Source: Bacteroidales bacterium UBA1179 (GTDB lineage Bacteria > Bacteroidota > Bacteroidia > Bacteroidales > Bacteroidaceae). From it: 5,429 nt of DNA. Positions 1 to 5,429 of this stretch are shown piece by piece. The number at the start of each line of letters is the position of its first letter. Within the stretch, counting starts at the first letter, position 1. Both the position numbers and the translations under genes were made by a program. Below the pieces are notes generated by a model. It worked only from the letters and a program-made list of their open reading frames with translations. It did no database searches and was not told where the DNA came from. The stretch lies in NCBI GenBank assembly GCA_002309915.1, contig DBYT01000105.1, forward strand, positions 1 to 5,429, in the 5' to 3' direction.

Positions 1-170
1 TCAAGTTCAGATATTAAGTAGGATATACCGTCGACCTGAAAATCGCGCACATAACCATAATTATAGGTCTCTCCGTTATACACCATGTGTGTATCGAAAT
101 ATTTGGCATACATACTGGCAGGAAGGACCATCGCAAACAATTGGACTATTAACTTGAGACTTTTTTTCAT
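1..170 (-). CDS. Exported protein, N-terminal fragment (possible BspA-like/leucine-rich-repeat surface protein)
   Basis: This minus-strand reading frame starts at the ATG complementary to 168-170 and stays open for 56 codons to the left edge, so the C-terminal part is missing. Residues 1-22 form a clear signal peptide: MKKSLK, a hydrophobic core around LIVQLFAMVLPAS, and a likely signal peptidase I site after SMYA (residue 22). The mature part begins KYFDTHMVYNGETYNYGY and then has DFQVDGISYLIS (residues 43-54). That last stretch resembles the 'DFevDGIyY' motif I know from the N-termini of Bacteroidales BspA-like leucine-rich-repeat and related surface proteins. The family assignment is inference from a short motif, because no repeat unit is inside the window. 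An AAGG on the minus strand lies 7 bases before the ATG, and a -7 promoter element lies about 30 bases upstream. It is transcribed away from the efflux operon and nothing ties it functionally to it. Confidence 0.72.
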   Translation of the reverse strand, partial: MKKSLKLIVQLFAMVLPASMYAKYFDTHMVYNGETYNYGYVRDFQVDGISYLISEL

Positions 171-200
171 AATACTACCTTATTGAGGTTTAACATGTCG

Positions 201-208
201 CAAAGATA
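201..208 (-). promoter_or_regulatory. Bacteroidota -7 promoter element for the leftward gene
   Basis: On the minus strand this reads TATCTTTG, a full match to the Bacteroidota -7 consensus TAnnTTTG used by the primary sigma factor of that phylum. It lies 30 bases before the leftward ATG, which would give a leader of roughly 20-25 bases containing the AAGG ribosome-binding match. I see no good TTTG at the -33 position with the usual 19-21 base spacing, so the call rests on the -7 box and its placement. Confidence 0.6.
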
Positions 209-359
209 GTCTCCCGGCATCCGTTTCCATGTGCTTTTTTATGCTATTTTGTTCCGGTGGCAAAAATTTGTGTAAAAAGGAGTTTAAAGAGGATTTGGCA
301 CACAATAGCACACGAGGGTGATAAAATGCTAAAAATGGCTAAATGAACTATTTTGGTCG

Positions 360-388
360 GAAAACTCTGTGTACTATGTAGAGTTTTC
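360..388. promoter_or_regulatory. Inverted repeat, candidate TetR-family operator
   Basis: GAAAACTCT (360-368) is followed after 11 bases by its exact reverse complement AGAGTTTTC (380-388). The spacer also has a small symmetric core (TACTA, 372-376) centred on the same base, 374. The repeat ends 3 bases before the -7 element at 392-399, so a bound dimer would cover the -33 to -7 region and block RNA polymerase. TetR-family repressors usually bind palindromes of about this size next to their own gene, and the TetR gene starts 35 bases downstream. That this protein binds here is inference; the symmetry and position are directly visible. Confidence 0.7.
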
Positions 389-391
389 TCG

Positions 392-399
392 TAACTTTG
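392..399 (+). promoter_or_regulatory. -7 promoter element of the efflux operon
   Basis: TAACTTTG matches the Bacteroidota -7 consensus TAnnTTTG in every fixed position. A TGTG at 368-371, 20 bases upstream, is a 3-of-4 match to the -33 element TTTG and lies within the inverted repeat. Transcription would begin near 404-407, leaving a leader of about 17-20 bases before the ATG at 424. No other promoter is apparent further down, so this one probably drives all four genes. Confidence 0.65.
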
Positions 400-410
400 C
401 GGCCTGAAAC

Positions 411-416
411 AAAGGA
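411..416 (+). promoter_or_regulatory. Ribosome-binding site of the TetR gene
   Basis: AAAGGA lies 7 bases before the ATG at 424. It supports that start over the upstream in-frame TTG at 397, which overlaps the -7 promoter element and would therefore lie outside the transcript. Confidence 0.6.
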
Positions 417-423
417 CGCATTC

Positions 424-1050
424 ATGATTATCAATCCGACAAACAGGGACGATATACGCGAGAGGGCTATTCAGACTACCTCTGATATAGTTCTCAAGAA
501 CGGTAACCTGTCCGTGAGGATGGATGATGTAGCACAGGAACTCTCTGTTTCCAAACGAACCCTTTATGAGATTTTCGGGAACAAGGAGGAGTTGCTTATA
601 GAGTGCTTCAAAAGACATACTGCCCGTATGTCCCAGATGATGAAGGATGAGATCAGCCGCGAGGAAGATGTGCTTTCCGTTATCATAAATCATCTGGAAA
701 TAATCCTTAACGAGTCTGGCGAGACGGATCACAACAGGTTCTCGGATATGAACAAATATCCCCATCTGCTGAAACTGTTCCATGAGCATCTGGAAGAGAT
801 GGCAGGTCACATGCGCTGTTTTATGGAACTTGGTGTAAAGCAGGGCGTATTCCGTGATGATCTTAATATGGATGTGCTTATGAAAGCTTTCAGGGTAATG
901 GGTGCCATGGCCAACAAGGAGTCCGAGAAAGGCACTTTCCGTTATGACGAACTCATAGACGGCACGATGGTGGTGCTTCTTAGAGGAATAGCCACTCCCA
1001 AGGGAATGGAAAAACTGGATAGGTATAGGTATAAATCAAACAATAGATGA
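424..1050 (+). CDS. TetR/AcrR-family transcriptional regulator
   Basis: This 208-residue protein has the normal TetR-family length. The N-terminal DNA-binding domain (about residues 8-58) is a textbook example: RERAIQTTSDIVLKNG forms helix 1, and MDDVAQEL (33-40), the turn SVS and KRTLYEIF (44-51) form the helix-turn-helix. The family-typical NKEELL follows at 53-58. Residues 60-208 are the helical ligand-binding and dimerisation domain, which diverges too much for the inducer to be guessed. The likely role is a cytoplasmic repressor released from DNA by a pump substrate. The start at ATG 424 is chosen because AAAGGA precedes it and because an in-frame TTG at 397 falls inside the promoter -7 box. 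The gene overlaps the next one by 4 bases (ATGA), so the regulator is made from the same transcript as the pump, which suggests autoregulation through the inverted repeat at 360-388. Activation instead of repression cannot be excluded from sequence. Confidence 0.93.
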   Translation: MIINPTNRDDIRERAIQTTSDIVLKNGNLSVRMDDVAQELSVSKRTLYEIFGNKEELLIECFKRHTARMSQMMKDEISREEDVLSVIINHLEIILNESGETDHNRFSDMNKYPHLLKLFHEHLEEMAGHMRCFMELGVKQGVFRDDLNMDVLMKAFRVMGAMANKESEKGTFRYDELIDGTMVVLLRGIATPKGMEKLDRYRYKSNNR

Positions 1051-2405
1051 TGAAGAGAGATTTTTTAAGGAGGGCAGGATTCCTGATAGCAGCTGCATTG
1101 TTTGCGGTTGCCGTCAATGCCCAGGAGACAGGCGGTGCACTGAAACTCACGCTTGACGATGCCCTGAAGATTGCCTTGAGTGAGAACCCTACCATCAAGG
1201 TGTCCTTGCAGCAGATTGAGGTTAAGAAAATCAGTAAGGATGAGGCATGGCAGGCACTTCTGCCCAGTGCCGATTTCAACGGAACGGTACAGTATACCGT
1301 GCTGGCTGCCGTGATGAAACTTAACGGAATGGAGTTTAAGATGGGTCAGGATAATACCAGCACATGGAACGGTCAGATACAGGTAAGCCTGCCGCTGTTT
1401 GCTCCTACGGTTTATGCAACCATGAACCTTACCAAGAGTGACCTGGACAATGCCGTAGAACAGAGCCGCAGTTCAAAGTTGGATCTGGTCAATCAGGTTA
1501 CCAAGGCCTATTATCAGGTCATTCTGGCACAGGATAGTTATGATGTGCTGTGCAAGAGCCTGGAGCAGGCCCAGAAGAACTTCAATGTGGTAAAGTCACT
1601 TTACGAACTGGGTGGTACCAGTGAGTATGATAAGATAAGTGCCGAGGTCCAGCTGCGCAGCCTGAATCCCACTGTCCTGCAGGCCCGCAATGCGGTGACG
1701 CTTGCCAAACTTCAGCTGATGATCCTTATGGGAATGGATCCGGAGACTGAGATAGAGGTTGAGGGCAGCATGGAGGATTATGAGGATCAACTCTACATGG
1801 AGTCACTTACAGCCGGAGATTACTCTCTTGAGAACAATACCAACATGCGTCAGCTCAAGAACAACGAGACTATTCTCAACCAGACGCTCAGGGTGCAGAA
1901 GATGAACTTTATGCCTACTCTGGCACTGGCCGGTACTTATTCTTTCCAGTCTCTTTACAATGACAACTGGAACGTAGGTGATTATACATGGGCCAAGAGC
2001 TCATCGATAGTGCTGTCTCTTTCAGTACCTATCTTCCGTATGGGTAACTTCACCAAACTGCGCAGTACCAAGTTGCAGATAAGCCAGCTGAGCCAGAATA
2101 TTGACTACACCGATAAACAGTTGGGTATGCAGGTTCGCAGTTACGTGGACAACATGAAGGCCAATGCCGAGCAGGTGGCCAGCAACCGTGAGGCTATAGA
2201 GCAGGCCGAGAAGGGTCGCGAGATAGCAAGCAAGCGCTATGAGATTGGTAAGGGTACAATACTGGAACTCAACAACAGTGAGGTACAGCTTACCCAGGCA
2301 AAGCTTACTTACAGCCAGTCAATTTATAACTACCTGGCAGCCAAGGCAGACCTGGACAAGGTTCTGGGTAAGGAAGAGGGTATTCCCGCTGCCGGAAATG
2401 AATAA
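1047..2405 (+). CDS. TolC-type outer-membrane efflux channel (OEP family)
   Basis: This 452-residue protein is the outer-membrane duct of the tripartite pump; in the family, three copies form a beta-barrel plus periplasmic alpha-helical tunnel. A signal peptide covers residues 1-25 (MMKRDFLRRA, a hydrophobic core, cleavage after VNA before QE). The mature protein opens with the family signature LTLDDALKIALSENP (34-48). Two tandem structural repeats are visible: LYELGGTSEYDKISAEVQL at 185-203 is echoed by RYEIGKGTILELNNSEVQL at 397-415. Beta-barrel strands probably lie at about 73-122 and 290-330, each ending in a similar VSLPLF or LSVPIF. There is no lipobox, unlike the OprM/CusC lipoprotein branch. 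The gene begins inside the end of the TetR gene (ATG at 1047, or the adjacent ATG at 1050), which implies translational coupling. The adaptor gene follows after 30 bases. Confidence 0.94.
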   Translation: MMKRDFLRRAGFLIAAALFAVAVNAQETGGALKLTLDDALKIALSENPTIKVSLQQIEVKKISKDEAWQALLPSADFNGTVQYTVLAAVMKLNGMEFKMGQDNTSTWNGQIQVSLPLFAPTVYATMNLTKSDLDNAVEQSRSSKLDLVNQVTKAYYQVILAQDSYDVLCKSLEQAQKNFNVVKSLYELGGTSEYDKISAEVQLRSLNPTVLQARNAVTLAKLQLMILMGMDPETEIEVEGSMEDYEDQLYMESLTAGDYSLENNTNMRQLKNNETILNQTLRVQKMNFMPTLALAGTYSFQSLYNDNWNVGDYTWAKSSSIVLSLSVPIFRMGNFTKLRSTKLQISQLSQNIDYTDKQLGMQVRSYVDNMKANAEQVASNREAIEQAEKGREIASKRYEIGKGTILELNNSEVQLTQAKLTYSQSIYNYLAAKADLDKVLGKEEGIPAAGNE

Positions 2406-2435
2406 CTAAGGGTATAATTAAAAAGTCAAGATAAA
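2406..2435 (+). other. Intergenic leader between channel and adaptor genes
   Basis: These 30 bases are A/T-rich (CTAAGGGTATAATTA, then mostly A) and contain no TAnnTTTG promoter element and no hairpin terminator. The A-rich stretch just before the ATG fits Bacteroidota translation initiation, which often does not depend on a Shine-Dalgarno sequence. The gap is consistent with the two genes sharing one transcript. Confidence 0.5.
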
Positions 2436-3461
2436 ATGAAAGCATTCAGAATTTCAGGAATTGCTATCTGCTCCATGCTGATTATGGCAGCTTGCGGGCA
2501 GAAGAAGACAGAGTCAACTGCTGCAGCTCAGGCTGAGCCCGCAGCAAAACCCCTGGTAACACTTGCCAAGGTGGTAGAGGAGCCTGTTGCTCAGATTCAG
2601 GTTTACTCGGCAACCATTGTAGGTGAGATTAAGAACAACATCGCTCCCGCTACTCCCGCACGCATAAGCAAGATCAACGTGGAGGTGGGTGACAACGTTA
2701 AGAAAGGACAGATCCTGGTTGAGATGGATGAGACCACTCTGAGCCAGCAGGAGATGCAGCTCAAGAATCTGGAGACAGAGTTCAACCGCATAGACCAGTT
2801 GTATCAGGTAGGCGGTGTGTCACAGTCCGAGTGGGAGAATGTGAAACTGCAACTGGAGGTGGCACGCAAATCACTTAAGACACTGCGTGAGAATACCCGT
2901 CTGGCCAGCCCTATAGACGGCGTGGTTACTGCAAGAACCTATGACAACGGTGACCTTTACGGCGGTCAGCCCATCCTGGTTGTTCAGAAGATTGCTCCAG
3001 TAAAGTTGACTGTCAACGTATCGGAACAGTATTACTCAAAAGTAAAGAAGGGTGATGAGGTTAAGATTGAGTTGGATGCATATCCCGGTGAGACCTTTAC
3101 CGGCAAGATATCTCTGATATATCCTACCGTTGACGCCATGACTCATACTTTCCCGGTTGAGATTATCGTGGCCAACCAGGACCTCAAGCTGCGTCCCGGT
3201 ATGTTTGCCCGCGCAACTCTGAATATGGGCACACTCAACCACGTGGTTGTTCCGGACCTGGCTATTGAGAAGCGTTCCGGATCAGGTGACCGTTTTGTAT
3301 ATGTATACAACAACGGCAAGGTAAGCTACAACAAGGTTGAACTTGGACAGCGTCTGGGTGACCGCTACGAGCTGATATCGGGTGTACCCAACGGAGCACA
3401 GATTGTTATTGAAGGTCAGTCAAAACTGGCCGACGGCAAGGAAGTTGAAGTAAAGAAGTAA
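2436..3461 (+). CDS. RND efflux periplasmic adaptor lipoprotein (HlyD/AcrA family)
   Basis: This 341-residue membrane fusion protein links the inner-membrane pump to the outer-membrane channel. A lipoprotein signal ends in MAAC, with Cys20 as the predicted lipidated residue; the following GQKKTES lacks the acidic surface-export signal of Bacteroidota lipoproteins, fitting retention in the periplasm. An Ala-rich linker spans about 26-38. Lipoyl half-domains are at about 64-98 (ISKINVEVGDNVKKGQILV) and 155-185 (LASPIDGVVTARTYDNGD), split by an alpha-hairpin at about 99-152. The hairpin tip has R118, L122 and S129 in the exact R-x3-L-x6-S spacing of the TolC-docking motif known from AcrA. Beta-barrel residues run about 188-265 (LRPGMFARA at 252-260), and a membrane-proximal domain follows to the end. 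The start has an A-rich leader without a strong Shine-Dalgarno. It is shorter than E. coli AcrA (about 400 residues), partly because of the shorter hairpin. Confidence 0.94.
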   Translation: MKAFRISGIAICSMLIMAACGQKKTESTAAAQAEPAAKPLVTLAKVVEEPVAQIQVYSATIVGEIKNNIAPATPARISKINVEVGDNVKKGQILVEMDETTLSQQEMQLKNLETEFNRIDQLYQVGGVSQSEWENVKLQLEVARKSLKTLRENTRLASPIDGVVTARTYDNGDLYGGQPILVVQKIAPVKLTVNVSEQYYSKVKKGDEVKIELDAYPGETFTGKISLIYPTVDAMTHTFPVEIIVANQDLKLRPGMFARATLNMGTLNHVVVPDLAIEKRSGSGDRFVYVYNNGKVSYNKVELGQRLGDRYELISGVPNGAQIVIEGQSKLADGKEVEVKK

Positions 3462-3474
3462 ACAGCACGTTACC

Positions 3475-5429
3475 ATGAGTCTATACGAAGGATCGGTCAA
3501 AAGACCAATATTTACGGCACTCTGTTTTGTGGCAGTGGTGGTGTTCGGCTTGTTCTCTTACTCCAAGCTGCCCATTGACCAGTTGCCCGATATAGAGTCC
3601 AACACCATCATGGTGTTTACGTACTATAACGGCGCTAACGCATCGGATATAGAGAATAACGTGACCCGCCCGCTTGAGAACACACTCAACAGCTGCAGTC
3701 ACATCAAGCATATCACATCGCGTTCATCGGAGAACGTATCCGTAATCACGCTTGAGTTTGAGTTCGGTCACTCCATTGATGACCTTACAAACGATGTGCG
3801 TGACAAACTCAGTATGATTTCAAACTCGCTGCCGGACGGTGCGGGACAGCCTATCATATTCAAGTTTGATACCAGTATGATGCCTATCATGCTGCTTTCA
3901 GTCCAGGCAGGTGAGAGCCAGAGCGCTCTTTACAAGATTCTGGATGAGAATGTGGTCAATCCGCTGGCACGTATTCCCGGTGTGGGTACGGTTTCTGTTA
4001 CAGGTGCCCCGCAGCGTGAGATTTACGTTTACTGCGATCCCGCCAAGTTGGAGGCTTACAACCTGACCATTGAGGTTATTGCAGCCCTGATAGGCTCTGA
4101 GAACCGCAGTATCCCGGGCGGTAACCTGGATCTGGGTAATGAGACCTATGCCCTGCGCGTGGACGGTGAATTCAAGGATCCGCGTGACATGGCCAATCTG
4201 GTTGTTGCATCAATAGGCGGTCGTAACGTCTATCTGAGTGACCTGGCCGAGATTGTGGACCGTACTCAGGAGCGTGCCCAGGAGTCTTACAACAACGGTG
4301 TTCAGGGTGCCATGATGGTTATCCAGAAGCAGACTGGTGCCAATACCGTGGAGATTTGCCGCAAGGTGAATGCCGCTCTTCCCGCATTGCAGAAGAACCT
4401 GCCCAGCGATATTCATATAGGTATGATCCATGACGGATCGGAGGATATCATACAGACCGTTAACTCTCTGGCAGAGACTATTCTCTACGCCCTGCTGTTT
4501 GTGGTGCTGGTGGTATACTTCTTTACCGGCCGCTGGCGTGCTACAATGGTTGTGGCTATCACCATCCCGCTGTCACTGATTGCATCGTTCATATATCTGT
4601 TTGTGACCGACGGTTCACTCAATATCATATCTCTGAGTTCACTGACCATTGCCATCGGTATGGTTGTGGATGATACCATTGTGGTATTGGAGAACATCAC
4701 AACCCATATTGAGCGCGGTGCCAACCCCAAGCAGGCTGCCATACATGCTACCAATGAGGTGGCTGTATCAGTTATGGCATCCACAATGACCATATTCGCC
4801 GTGTTCTTCCCGCTCACCATGATGTCGGGTATGGCAGGCGTAATGTTCAAGCAGCTGGGTTGGATGATGTGTATCATCATTGCCATCTCACTGGTTGTAT
4901 CACTGACCCTTACTCCTATGCTCTGCTCACGTATGCTCAAGTTGGAGAAGAAGGGCAGCCGAATACATACTTTCCTGTACCGCCCCATCCAGAAGGCTCT
5001 GGACGGTCTGGATCACTGGTATTCAAAACTCATCAATGTGGCAGTACGTCACCGCAAGACTATTGTGCTCATTGCCATAGTGCTGTTCGTGGCATCACTG
5101 TTCACTGCCGGAAACCTCAAGTCCGAGTTCTTCCCGTCCGATGAGCAGTCACGTATATCGGCCACCATCTACATGCCTATCAACACCAACACCAACCGTT
5201 CAAGGGCGGTGGCACAGGAGTTGTCCGATACCTGGATGAACCGTTATGCCGATGACCTGGTGACCTGTAACTACCGCGTGGGTGCAGCCGATGAGAACAA
5301 CACATTCGCATCAATGCAGACCAACGGTACCCATATCATATCATTCACCATCTCACTTAAGGAACTGGGTGATCGTAACATCTCATCGGACCAGGTTGTG
5401 GCCGAGATGCGTGCCGACCTGAATGCCCG
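3475..5429 (+). CDS. RND multidrug efflux transporter, inner-membrane subunit (AcrB/HAE1-like), 3'-truncated by window
   Basis: The frame is open from ATG 3475 to the right edge, giving 651 codons out of the usual 1,000-1,050. The start is fixed by an in-frame TAA at 3451-3453 and lies 13 bases after the adaptor stop. It opens with the family-typical MSLYEGSVKRPIFTAL. TM1 is at about 12-30, followed by LPIDQLPDI and the first porter/docking region (about 35-330, including RIPGVGTVSVTGAPQREI). TM2-TM6 lie at about 336-352, 359-377, 388-408, 429-451 and 463-484, TM7 at 529-545, and the second porter domain begins near 546. TM4 reads IGMVVDDTIVVLEN, with D399 and D400 matching the paired proton-relay aspartates D407/D408 of AcrB. 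This fits the hydrophobe/drug branch, not the heavy-metal branch, whose TM4 carries a DFG...DG-type motif. The partner lysine of TM10 lies beyond the window. The protein should form a homotrimer using proton influx to expel substrates. No frameshift or internal stop is present. Confidence 0.95.
   Translation, partial: MSLYEGSVKRPIFTALCFVAVVVFGLFSYSKLPIDQLPDIESNTIMVFTYYNGANASDIENNVTRPLENTLNSCSHIKHITSRSSENVSVITLEFEFGHSIDDLTNDVRDKLSMISNSLPDGAGQPIIFKFDTSMMPIMLLSVQAGESQSALYKILDENVVNPLARIPGVGTVSVTGAPQREIYVYCDPAKLEAYNLTIEVIAALIGSENRSIPGGNLDLGNETYALRVDGEFKDPRDMANLVVASIGGRNVYLSDLAEIVDRTQERAQESYNNGVQGAMMVIQKQTGANTVEICRKVNAALPALQKNLPSDIHIGMIHDGSEDIIQTVNSLAETILYALLFVVLVVYFFTGRWRATMVVAITIPLSLIASFIYLFVTDGSLNIISLSSLTIAIGMVVDDTIVVLENITTHIERGANPKQAAIHATNEVAVSVMASTMTIFAVFFPLTMMSGMAGVMFKQLGWMMCIIIAISLVVSLTLTPMLCSRMLKLEKKGSRIHTFLYRPIQKALDGLDHWYSKLINVAVRHRKTIVLIAIVLFVASLFTAGNLKSEFFPSDEQSRISATIYMPINTNTNRSRAVAQELSDTWMNRYADDLVTCNYRVGAADENNTFASMQTNGTHIISFTISLKELGDRNISSDQVVAEMRADLNA

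Larger units (their letters stand above)
171..423. other. Divergent intergenic regulatory region
   Basis: These 253 bases separate the leftward exported protein from the rightward efflux operon. They hold a -7 element for each direction (201-208 minus, 392-399 plus), an inverted repeat at 360-388, and a plausible ribosome-binding site at 411-416. Between 209 and 359 the sequence is AT-rich and carries no convincing gene. It has two minor direct repeats: GCACAC at 298-303 and 308-313, one helical turn apart, and CTATTTTG at 244-251 and 348-355. I see no terminator hairpin, tRNA or riboswitch-like structure. Confidence 0.7.

Noticed and set aside
244..810. Minus-strand open frame of 188 codons overlapping the TetR gene and promoter region
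   Set aside because: It is antisense to a well-supported TetR gene and its promoter, has no recognisable domain and no clear start signal; the reading frame is a by-product of the coding strand.
1066..1085. Strong internal Shine-Dalgarno match (AAGGAGG at 1067-1073) and small palindrome CAGGATTCCTG (1075-1085) in the channel gene
   Set aside because: No ATG follows at a suitable distance and initiation there would destroy the signal peptide; the sequence is explained by the codons of the signal-peptide N-region. The palindrome arms are only 5 bp.
980..1279. Minus-strand 99-codon frame across the regulator/channel junction
   Set aside because: It is antisense to two solid genes, with no promoter element or recognisable family.
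3462..3474. Possible terminator or promoter between adaptor and pump genes
   Set aside because: The gap is only 13 bases, with no hairpin, T-run or TAnnTTTG element.
4485..4988. Minus-strand open frame of 167 codons opposite the RND transporter gene
   Set aside because: It lies entirely antisense to the conserved TM2-TM6 region of the pump, and its composition (many Met, Thr, Ser, Ile) is what the complement of membrane-segment codons gives.
4860..5144. Plus-strand 94-codon frame inside the RND gene
   Set aside because: It is out of frame with a continuous, conserved transporter sequence, with Cys/His/Pro-rich composition typical of a shifted frame. The His/Cys pattern is not a zinc-finger arrangement.

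Overview
The window looks like chromosomal DNA of a Bacteroidota member, most likely order Bacteroidales (Bacteroides/Prevotella type). The reasons are that both recognisable promoters carry the Bacteroidota-specific -7 element TAnnTTTG, several genes have A-rich leaders without a strong Shine-Dalgarno, the adaptor gene is a lipoprotein, and the divergent gene starts like the secreted BspA/leucine-rich-repeat surface proteins common in that order. No species can be named from this sequence alone.

Layout: positions 1-170 (minus strand) hold the first 56 codons of an exported protein that runs off the left edge. Positions 171-423 are a divergent regulatory region with a -7 element for each direction and a 29-bp inverted repeat just upstream of the rightward -7 box. 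From 424 to the right edge there is one plus-strand operon: a TetR-family regulator (424-1050), a TolC-type outer-membrane channel (1047-2405), a lipoprotein periplasmic adaptor (2436-3461) and an RND inner-membrane pump (3475 to beyond 5429, about the first 60% of the usual length). Gaps are -4, 30 and 13 bases, with no terminator or second promoter visible between genes.

Together the last three genes encode a complete tripartite proton-driven efflux pump crossing both membranes. The TetR protein is the likely ligand-responsive repressor of its own operon through the inverted repeat. The pump carries the hydrophobe/drug (HAE1-like) TM4 signature with paired aspartates rather than the heavy-metal signature, so small amphipathic compounds such as drugs, bile salts or dyes are the more likely substrates; the actual substrate cannot be read from the sequence.

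I see no mobile element, CRISPR array, RNA gene or clearly unprecedented system. The points most worth a second look are the candidate operator, the start-codon correction for the regulator, the regulator/channel ATGA overlap, and the adaptor's symmetrically shortened hairpin that still keeps the TolC-docking R-L-S motif.
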